In this document: positions 17,474-25,881 of the stretch, one piece after another
How the letters are laid out: each line of letters starts with the position of its first letter
Numbering within the stretch: the first letter of the stretch is position 1
Assembly: GCA_021295955.1 (NCBI GenBank)
Contig: JAGWBJ010000001.1
Coordinates: 1 to 64,000 of the forward strand
DNA length: 64,000 bases
Direction: 5' to 3'
Source: Dehalococcoidia bacterium
GTDB lineage: Bacteria; Chloroflexota; Dehalococcoidia; Lucifugimonadales; JAGWBF01
Position numbers and translations under genes: made by a program
The notes under the pieces: model-generated
Told to the model about the DNA's origin: nothing
The model's input: the letters and a program-made list of their open reading frames with translations, nothing else
Databases searched by the model: none

Positions 17474-18502
17474 CTACAGAAGCTTGCCCTGGGGCGGCTC
17501 GGGCTGCCTGGTGTACTCCCGCCCCAGATGGCGGTACCCCAGCAGGGTGGCCATCCTGCCCCTTGGCGTCCTGTCCAGGAATCCCAGCTGCAGCAGGTAG
17601 GGCTCGTAGATGTCCATGATGGTGTCCGCGTCCTCACCGATGGAGGCCGCCAGGGTGTCCAGACCCACCGGCCCGCCGGAGAACTTGTCCACCACGCTGC
17701 TCAGAAGCTTGTGGTCCACCTGGTCCAGACCCAGAGGGTCCACCTCCAGCTTGGCCAGGGCCTCCAAGGCCACCTCACGAGTTATTCTACCATCCGCCAT
17801 AACCTGAGCATAGTCCCTGGTGCGTTTGAGGAGGCGGTTGGCGACCCTGGGCGTACCCCTGGAGCGGCGGGCGATCTCCGACACCCCGCCGTCGTCTATG
17901 GCCACGCCCAGTATGCGCGCGGACCGGGCCACGATGACCTCCATGGAGTCGTTGTCATAGAAGTCCATGTGGAACACGGCGCCGAACCTGTCCCTCAGGG
18001 GAGGGCTGACCATCCCGAACCGGGTGGTGGCACCTATCAGGGTAAAGGCATTGATCCGCAGGTTTATGCTGCGGGCGCCCAGGCCCTTGCCCACCACCCA
18101 CGACAAGAAGAAGTCCTCCATGGCGGGGTAGAGGACCTCCTCGACGACCCGGCTGAGCCTGTGCACCTCGTCCACGAACAGGACGTCCCCGGTGTTGACG
18201 CTGCTGAGGATGGCGGCCATGTCCCCGGGGCGCTCCACGGCCGGCCCCGAGGTCACCTTGATCCCGGCTTCCATCTCGTGGGCGATGATGTTTGCCAGGG
18301 TGGTCTTGCCCAGCCCCGGGGGGCCGTAGACGATGACGTGGTCCAGGGGCTCCCCGCGCATCCTGGCCGCCTGCATGGCGATGCTCAGGTTCTCCTTGAC
18401 ACTGTCCTGGCCGACAAAGTCCTCGAGCCGCCTGGGCCGGAGGGACGAGTCCAGCCCGGCGTCGTCCTCCAACGTCTTGCCGGATACGAGGCGGTCGGTC
18501 AC
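17474..18502 (-). CDS. ruvB: Holliday junction branch migration helicase RuvB
   Basis: AAA+ motor that, with RuvA, moves Holliday junctions during recombination repair. The 342-residue product has the N-terminal [11 protein letters not shown], Walker [13 protein letters not shown], Walker [11 protein letters not shown], sensor 1 [18 protein letters not shown] (with the arginine finger region) and the C-terminal winged helix ending in [16 protein letters not shown]. Length and all motifs are typical. The start is GTG 18502, ten bases after the argS stop. RuvA and RuvC genes are not in the window. Confidence 0.97.
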   Translation of the reverse strand: MTDRLVSGKTLEDDAGLDSSLRPRRLEDFVGQDSVKENLSIAMQAARMRGEPLDHVIVYGPPGLGKTTLANIIAHEMEAGIKVTSGPAVERPGDMAAILSSVNTGDVLFVDEVHRLSRVVEEVLYPAMEDFFLSWVVGKGLGARSINLRINAFTLIGATTRFGMVSPPLRDRFGAVFHMDFYDNDSMEVIVARSARILGVAIDDGGVSEIARRSRGTPRVANRLLKRTRDYAQVMADGRITREVALEALAKLEVDPLGLDQVDHKLLSSVVDKFSGGPVGLDTLAASIGEDADTIMDIYEPYLLQLGFLDRTPRGRMATLLGYRHLGREYTRQPEPPQGKLL

Positions 18503-18512
18503 AGCCGCTGCC

Positions 18513-20189
<1,677 letters not shown>

Positions 20190-20378
20190 GATGGCCTTCC
20201 CCCCCAAACGGCGCCCCGTGGTCTGGTCTATGCTACCACATCGCCATGGGCCCGCCTAGCTCATCCGGCCGCGCGGTCCCGTGGCGGCCCTCCTTACGGC
20301 GTGGTCGCCTTGCTTGCCGCCGTTCTTGCTTGCCGCCGTCAAGAAGAAGCCCCGTCTCGCGTGCGGACAGGCCTGGGG

Positions 20379-20516
20379 TTTCAATCAGCCGAGATCAAAC
20401 CTTGCAATCGGACGCACTATAACCTTTCGAGCAGACGAGCACAAACATTACAATCTGACGAAGCCAAACCTTGCAATCGGACGCACCATAAGGTTACAAT
20501 CATACGATGAATACGG
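20379..20516 (+). repeat. Six tandem 23-bp units upstream of and into the ATPase gene (iteron-like array)
   Basis: Six contiguous units of exactly 23 bp start at 20379, 20402, 20425, 20448, 20471 and 20494. Each begins TT and most continue as TTNCAATCNGACG, then a variable middle and an AAACC-like end; units 2 and 5 differ at only four positions and unit 3 is the most diverged. The last unit contains the ATG of the DUF4143 ATPase at 20507. There are no spacers, which excludes CRISPR, and 23 bp places all units roughly on one face of the helix. A cooperative operator, probably autoregulatory, is the simplest reading. Confidence 0.75.
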
Positions 20517-21796
20517 TACCCCTTTACCCACGTCATGCCGAGGGTCCCCTGCTGGAGGCGCTGGCCGATTCACCGGCGGTGCTCATTCACGGTCCGCGGC
20601 AGTGCGGCAAGACCACCCTCGCCCGCCAGGTCGGCGGCTCCATGGGATACCACTATATCAGCTTCGACGACGACGTCGCCCGCGCCGCCGCAGACGCCGA
20701 TCCGGGGGGGTTCGTCGGCGGGTTGGGGGAGCGGGTAGTCCTCGACGAAGTGCAGCGCGTTCCATCCCTGTTCACCGCCCTGAAACGGGAGATCGACACC
20801 CGCCGCGCCCCCGGACGGTTCCTGCTCACCGGCTCCGCCCAGGTCCTCCTGGCGCCAGCGCTTTCGGACTCGCTGGCGGGCCGGATGGAGGTACTGCAGC
20901 TCCACCCACTCTCCCAGAGCGAAATAGGCGGGGGAGTGCCCAACTTCCTCGACGACCTGTTCCGCGGGACCTTCCAGACAGCCACCACCCGCCGTCTTGG
21001 CGACGATCTGGGGGCCCGGATAGCGGCCGGCGGCTATCCGGCGGCGCTGGCCCGCCCGACCGCGCGCCGCCGCGCCAACTGGTACCGGAGCTTCGTCGAT
21101 GCCCAGCTCCAGCGGGACGTGCGGGACATGGCCAGGGTCAGCGCCCTGGACGCACTGCCCCGCCTGCTCGCCGCCGCCGCGTCGCAGACCGCCCGGCTGT
21201 ACAACCTATCCGACCTGGCGTCGCCCTTCCAGCTCAGCCGCCCCACCATCGGCGACTACATAGGACTGCTGGAGCGCCTGTTTCTCATCGACCGGGTCCC
21301 GCCGTGGCACGGCAACCGGCTGGACCGTCTGGTCAAGAGCCCCAAGCTCCACATCGGCGACACCGGCCTGGGGTGCGCGTTGATGGGGGTCAACCCGGGC
21401 TTGCTGGCCCGGGACCGCGCCCTCCTGGAGCAGCTCCTGGAGACCTTCGTGTTCCAGGAGCTGCGGCGCCAGGCCGTATGCCAGGAGACACCCCCGGCCT
21501 TTTACCACTATAGGGACAGGGACCAGGTGGAGGTGGACGTGGTCATCGAGCGTGGCTCGGCGGTGGCCGGGGTCGAAGTGAAGGCCGCCGCCACGGTGAC
21601 CCCCTCGGACTTTCGCGGCCTCCGCAAGCTGAAGAGGGCAGCGGCCGGCCGGTTCGCCTCCGGGGTCGTGCTTTACGACGGCGAGGTAACCGCCGGTTTC
21701 GGGGACGGTATGTTCGCCGTGCCGGTCCGCGCCCTGTGCGAGGGCAGCCCCGTGAGGCTGGGCTCCTCCGCCCTGGGAATGGCCAGACTGGCTTAG
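20507..21796 (+). CDS. AAA-type ATPase with DUF4143 domain
   Basis: A 429-residue protein of the AAA_14/DUF4143 class. The N-terminal ATPase has Walker A HGPRQCGKTTLA (residues about 28-40), Walker B VVLDEVQRV and the sensor LLTGSAQVLL. The C-terminal DUF4143 domain has YRSFVDAQLQRDVRDMARV and SRPTIGDYIGLLERLFLIDRVPPW, followed by an endonuclease-like core, DRDQVEVDVVIERG...AGVEVKAAATV, i.e. the D-x(n)-E-x-K pattern. Role unknown; these genes are common, strain-variable and often horizontally spread. ATG 20507 lies in the last 23-bp repeat unit with no ribosome-binding site, so initiation may be leaderless or unusual. It converges with the restriction-modification gene. Confidence 0.9.
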   Translation: MNTVPLYPRHAEGPLLEALADSPAVLIHGPRQCGKTTLARQVGGSMGYHYISFDDDVARAAADADPGGFVGGLGERVVLDEVQRVPSLFTALKREIDTRRAPGRFLLTGSAQVLLAPALSDSLAGRMEVLQLHPLSQSEIGGGVPNFLDDLFRGTFQTATTRRLGDDLGARIAAGGYPAALARPTARRRANWYRSFVDAQLQRDVRDMARVSALDALPRLLAAAASQTARLYNLSDLASPFQLSRPTIGDYIGLLERLFLIDRVPPWHGNRLDRLVKSPKLHIGDTGLGCALMGVNPGLLARDRALLEQLLETFVFQELRRQAVCQETPPAFYHYRDRDQVEVDVVIERGSAVAGVEVKAAATVTPSDFRGLRKLKRAAAGRFASGVVLYDGEVTAGFGDGMFAVPVRALCEGSPVRLGSSALGMARLA

Positions 21797-21809
21797 CCAG
21801 CCCCGGGAC

Positions 21810-24800
21810 TTACTTCTCCACCACCTCCAGTATCGCGGCAATCCGCCGCGCCGTGTCGGTGAAGTGCTGCACCTCTTCCGGCCTCATGGCCCGGCCCAGG
21901 ACGCCGTGCTCCCGGTAGGAGAGCCACTTCTTGAGCACCTGGTAGCCACCCAGCTTGTAGCTCCACACTTGGACCGGGACGTTGCGCCAGTAGGCGCGGT
22001 CGTTCAGGTACACGTCGAAGGTCGTGTCGGCGGAGGCGGAGGCGGCCCCGCCCAGCGCGGCCAGCTCCTCCGCGGTGCAGGGGCGCTCGACCACGCGGCC
22101 CTGGCCCGGCATGACGGCCTGCCCCTGCCCGAAGTGGCCCCAGCCCGCCGTAAGGGCGAAGTCGTCGCCCGCCATGTTGCCGCCATCGACGGTGGATGGC
22201 ACGGCCAAGGCGGCAATCCTGGAGCGCAGCGGACCGGCGGTGACCCCGGAGACGGGGGTCTCCGAGTCCAGTAGCGCGGCAAGCTCCCGGCCCCGGGCCG
22301 CCGACGTGGCGAGCTCCTCCGCCGCTCCTTCCTTGTCACCCTCTGGCCAGCCTGGAAGGGGGATGCGCGGCCCTTCGGCGCGTAGCGCGTCTGCATTCGC
22401 ATCCCGGTACACGGGGGCATGCAACACGCCGAGCACGTGGTGGAACAGGTCCTCTGCACCCGCGCCCAAGCGGTCCAGATAGCGTTGTGCAGTGGGTGAT
22501 AGGTTGGGGCGAGTTCGGGCTTCGTCGCTATCGAGTATGAGGATGTCGCCACTAAGCAACGTAGGGACGCAGTACACCCCACTGTTCATTTGGTTAAGGT
22601 CGCCGATTCCTGAAATCATCAACGGAGGTGATAGATCGGGGCGTGCCTTGTTCTGCAACACTAACCAAAGGTTCCCCTCGAACACGTGCGACTTGTATTC
22701 GGCACGCTTTTCGTCCAGCAGCTTCGTTTCCGCCTCCCAATAGAGCCACCGAACGTCAAAAGGTCGGTAGGCGTAACGAACGAATCCTGCCGGATTCACG
22801 CCGCCCTGCGAGCGCAAATTGCGACGCACCGCAAGGGGGTCGAACCGAGCCGTGGGACTCATTACGATCGGATAACGCCGGGCAATCTCCTCGTGGGTCA
22901 CCTCGGGGTTGAAGTAGTCGGCCAACCGGGACTTCAGCCGGTCCAGGTCGACGTCTACCAGGAACGAGTCGCGGCTGGTCTTGACTCCGGGGAACGAGAC
23001 CGGGAACAGGTCCGGCAAGGCTGGCCAGTCGTGCCAGCCGTCACTGACGGCCACTCGAGCGAAAGGCAGACCAAGCAGTAGGCTCGGCTCGAAGCTATCG
23101 TAGAGCGCTTCCGGCTCCGCCACTGCCGATGCCGCCAGCTCCTCTCGCTTCGTCTGGCCCCACAGATGCCGAAAGCCCACAGCCTTCGCCGGCGTGCGGT
23201 CGGCCTTGCGCACCAGCGTGGTGATGGCGGTGCCAACCTGTATGCCGACCGGGTCCTCGGGTGTCGAGAAGATGCTGGGGTCGGGCTCGCCGTCGGGCGT
23301 GGTCTTGCCGGTCCTGTACTTGTCGCCGTTGAGGTTGTCTATGCGGATGGCGTCAAAGGCCTCCAGGTAGTGCTCCCTCATGCCGGTGAAGGAGAGGCCG
23401 TCCAGCCACGAGTAGTTCGAGATGAAGCAGACGACGCCCCGGCCCGACTTCTCGGCGATGCGCCGCTCGGCCATGCGGAAGAAGCGCACGTACAGGTCGT
23501 TGAGGCCCTGGCCCTCGGGCGACCTCACCAGCTTCGTGGTCCGGTAGGCGGTGGAAAGCTCCCGCTCCTCGTCCACCGCCATCCCGGCAAAGCCGTTGTA
23601 GGGCGGGTTGCCCAGGATTACGAGTATCGGCGAGTCCTGCTTGACCCGGTCCGCCCGCTTCCGCTCCTCCTCCAGCTCGGGAAAGGGTACCGGCTTATGC
23701 ACCGTCGGCTCCCATCCCGTAAGGGCGTTTGTGAGAAAGACCCCGGCACGCTCGTCCACGTCCTCGGACAGGGGGGCGTCCAGGGCCCGCATCATCAGCC
23801 CGACCTGCAGGTGGGCGACGACGAAAGGCGCGGGCATGATCTCGAAGCCGAACACCCTTTGGGTAGCCGCCTGCTTCACCCGCGCTCCGGTGAGGGCGCC
23901 CAGCCCGCTCCCCTCCAGGTTTTCCGCTATGCGGCGCAGCACCTCGGCCAGGTACGCGCCGGTGCCGCAGCAGGGGTCGAGAACGTAGACTCTCTCATCC
24001 GCCAGGCCGCCGGCAATGCCCAGGTCGTCCTTCAGGGCGCGGTCGACCCGGGCGACCATGTACCGCACCACCTCGGCGGGGGTGTACCAGACTCCAAGCT
24101 GCTTGCGCAGGGCGGGGTCGAAGGCCTCCAGGAACGGCTCGTAGAAGTAGGGCACCGCCTCGCCCTCGTTGAAACGATCGAAGAAGGCGCCGCGGTCCAC
24201 CCGGTCCAGGGCCGAGGCCGCCCAGTCGAGCACCTCCACGAGGCCGATGGACTCCAGTTGGGTGGGTGAAGCCAATTGGCGGAAGAGGGCGCCCAGGACA
24301 GGGGCTTTCAAATACCAGTCCGCGGTGCGCCAGTCGAAGGGGCCCGTGGGCGGCGGCGTCCCACGCGACCAGAGCACCCACGCGGAGAAGACGCCGTAGA
24401 AGAGGGTCTGCACCAAGGTGGAACGGAAGAAGGCGGCGCCCCGCTCTCCCTCGAACTTCACTCCCAAGGCCTCCTCCAGGGCCGAACGAACGGCGTTGAG
24501 AGAGGGCGCGTCGCCGGCGGCCTCGACCCGGGACAGCCCGTCGCGGGCGTAGGAGGCCAGCAACCACGCCAGGTCCCTGGGCTCGACGATGGTGGCGCGG
24601 TGGGACAGGGCGCGGCCCAGGTACTCGGCCAGGCCCGGGCCGACCGCCCTGGCAAAAGAGCGGGGGGTTTTCAGCTTGGCATCGAAGTCGGCGGCGGACT
24701 GGGCCAGCCGGAAGGTCTCCAACCTGGCCGGGGTGCCCTGGGCGTCCTCCCCCAGCAGCACGAAGTCTCGGGTGTTGGTCACCAGCACCAGCCGGTACAG

Positions 24801-25142
24801 TCCCAAATATCCGCTCACCTGGACGCTTTCCGCCGTGAGCCAGGCGTCGTCGTGGGCGGCCTTCACCTCCACCACGCCGCACTCGGGCGTCTGCCCCTTC
24901 CGGGGCTGCCCACGCTGCACCTGCTTGGCCGCATAGAGGCCCAGGTCGGGATGCCCGGCGCCCTGCTGCGCCAGCTCGCTGACGCAGAACACCCTGGGCC
25001 GCAGGCTCCCACCCACGGCGTTCAGCAGGTTGGTCAGCGGGGGGTAGAAGGACCGCTCGTCCGTGCCGCCGCCGGAAGCCCGGATGCGGCCCAGGTCGGC
25101 GAGGTAGTCCTGGACCGCTGCGACCAGCTTCGCCGCGCTCAT
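21810..25142 (-). CDS. Single-chain restriction-modification enzyme: PD-(D/E)XK nuclease plus N6-adenine methyltransferase (type IIG/ISP-like)
   Basis: The 1110-residue protein should cut and methylate DNA in one chain. Domain order: N-terminal nuclease with PD65-66 and E92-V-K94 (PD...EVK core); helical linker; gamma-class methyltransferase with GVWYTPAEVVRYMV (350-363), SAM motif DPCCGTG (389-395) and catalytic NPPY (512-515); then a long C-terminal region, probably target recognition, ending in a conserved block with VYLNDRAYWRNVPVQVWSYKLGGYQVLKKWL, as in type ISP enzymes. No helicase or translocase motifs are seen, unlike classic type ISP proteins. ATG 25142 overlaps the toxin stop by four bases (ATGA), making it third in a vapB-vapC-RM operon. 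Confidence 0.88.
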   Translation of the reverse strand: MSAAKLVAAVQDYLADLGRIRASGGGTDERSFYPPLTNLLNAVGGSLRPRVFCVSELAQQGAGHPDLGLYAAKQVQRGQPRKGQTPECGVVEVKAAHDDAWLTAESVQVSGYLGLYRLVLVTNTRDFVLLGEDAQGTPARLETFRLAQSAADFDAKLKTPRSFARAVGPGLAEYLGRALSHRATIVEPRDLAWLLASYARDGLSRVEAAGDAPSLNAVRSALEEALGVKFEGERGAAFFRSTLVQTLFYGVFSAWVLWSRGTPPPTGPFDWRTADWYLKAPVLGALFRQLASPTQLESIGLVEVLDWAASALDRVDRGAFFDRFNEGEAVPYFYEPFLEAFDPALRKQLGVWYTPAEVVRYMVARVDRALKDDLGIAGGLADERVYVLDPCCGTGAYLAEVLRRIAENLEGSGLGALTGARVKQAATQRVFGFEIMPAPFVVAHLQVGLMMRALDAPLSEDVDERAGVFLTNALTGWEPTVHKPVPFPELEEERKRADRVKQDSPILVILGNPPYNGFAGMAVDEERELSTAYRTTKLVRSPEGQGLNDLYVRFFRMAERRIAEKSGRGVVCFISNYSWLDGLSFTGMREHYLEAFDAIRIDNLNGDKYRTGKTTPDGEPDPSIFSTPEDPVGIQVGTAITTLVRKADRTPAKAVGFRHLWGQTKREELAASAVAEPEALYDSFEPSLLLGLPFARVAVSDGWHDWPALPDLFPVSFPGVKTSRDSFLVDVDLDRLKSRLADYFNPEVTHEEIARRYPIVMSPTARFDPLAVRRNLRSQGGVNPAGFVRYAYRPFDVRWLYWEAETKLLDEKRAEYKSHVFEGNLWLVLQNKARPDLSPPLMISGIGDLNQMNSGVYCVPTLLSGDILILDSDEARTRPNLSPTAQRYLDRLGAGAEDLFHHVLGVLHAPVYRDANADALRAEGPRIPLPGWPEGDKEGAAEELATSAARGRELAALLDSETPVSGVTAGPLRSRIAALAVPSTVDGGNMAGDDFALTAGWGHFGQGQAVMPGQGRVVERPCTAEELAALGGAASASADTTFDVYLNDRAYWRNVPVQVWSYKLGGYQVLKKWLSYREHGVLGRAMRPEEVQHFTDTARRIAAILEVVEK

Positions 25143-25561
25143 ACACCCACCCAGGGGTCGATCACGTCGATGCCGCAGCCTTGGAAGCCGTCCACGTCCC
25201 TGGTCGCCACCGATGCTCCCCGGGAGCGGGCGATGGCCGCGATCTGGCAGTCGGGATGGCTGATGGGACGCCCGGACGCCCGGCGCGCCTCGGCTATGAC
25301 CGCATACGCCCGGGCGGCATCGCTATCAAATGGGAGGATACGCCCAGCCAATAGCACCAGAAAGGCACGCTCGACCAAAGAGGCTAGTCGGCGCCGGCGC
25401 TCCCCATCAGGCAGAAGGACAACCCCGGTCCTGATCTCCGCCTCGGTAATGGCCGTAACGAACACCGTACTTCTTGCCTGACTTCCGAGCCACACAACTA
25501 CGTCTTGATGTGGCCTGTCCCGCATGAACTCCAAGACGACGTTGGTGTCGAGGACGATCAT
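25139..25561 (-). CDS. PIN-domain toxin (VapC/FitB-like RNase)
   Basis: A 140-residue PIN-domain ribonuclease, the toxin of a type II pair. Acidic metal-binding residues are in MIVLDTNVVLEFM (Asp5), AITEAEIRTG (Glu), and SHPDCQIAAIARSRG with a final TRDVDGF. The segment RTGVVLLPDGERRRRL and the length resemble FitB. The ATG at 25561 is preceded by GAGG eight bases upstream and lies ten bases after the antitoxin stop; the frame is open 75 bases further without reason. Its stop overlaps the start of the restriction-modification gene. Confidence 0.9.
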   Translation of the reverse strand: MIVLDTNVVLEFMRDRPHQDVVVWLGSQARSTVFVTAITEAEIRTGVVLLPDGERRRRLASLVERAFLVLLAGRILPFDSDAARAYAVIAEARRASGRPISHPDCQIAAIARSRGASVATRDVDGFQGCGIDVIDPWVGV

Positions 25562-25571
25562 CGGCGCAGCC

Positions 25572-25817
25572 TCAGTCGAACCGAGGCGGCTCACGCATGG
25601 GTTCCCTTGGGGGAATCTCCAACTCCACACCGCCAAAGGGCTTGAACAGCTCGTGGATCGCCGTCCCCAGGTCCTTCTCCGGCGCCTCCTCGCCGTCCAG
25701 GGCTGCCCGTAGAATCTCCCTGGCCTCCTGCTCCATCGAGCGGCCGTTCTCCGCGGCGCGAATGCGCAGCCGCCGCTTCAGCCCCTCGTCCAGGTTGCGT
25801 ACCGTTATGCTGGCCAT
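25572..25817 (-). CDS. Ribbon-helix-helix antitoxin (FitA/VapB-like)
   Basis: An 81-residue antitoxin. The N-terminus ASITVRNLDEGLKRRLRIRAAENGRSMEQEAREILRAAL is a ribbon-helix-helix DNA-binding domain, typical of FitA: the strand ITVRNL enters the major groove and dimerises. The C-terminal tail (ELFKPFGGVELEIPPREP) would wrap the toxin's active site. ATG 25817 is five bases after a strong GGAGGTGA. An inverted repeat covering the promoter lies directly upstream, as expected for autoregulation by the FitAB complex. Confidence 0.92.
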   Translation of the reverse strand: MASITVRNLDEGLKRRLRIRAAENGRSMEQEAREILRAALDGEEAPEKDLGTAIHELFKPFGGVELEIPPREPMREPPRFD

Positions 25818-25832
25818 GAGCTCACCTCCGCA

Positions 25833-25868
25833 TGCGTTGCAGACGTATTATAACATGATTGCAACGCA
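25833..25868 (-). promoter_or_regulatory. Operator-promoter of the toxin-antitoxin/RM operon
   Basis: A perfect 9-bp inverted repeat, TGCGTTGCA (25833-25841) and TGCAACGCA (25860-25868), with 18 bp between. The spacer contains, leftward, TG-T-TATAAT, an extended -10 box with a perfect hexamer; no good -35 box is present, as usual for extended -10 promoters. Repressor bound to both arms would block initiation, matching known FitAB operators. Confidence 0.7.
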
Positions 25869-25881
25869 ATCACTACGGCCT

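Noticed and set aside
20379-20516. CRISPR array
   Set aside because: Units are contiguous at 23 bp with no spacers, no cas genes are nearby, and the last unit contains a start codon.
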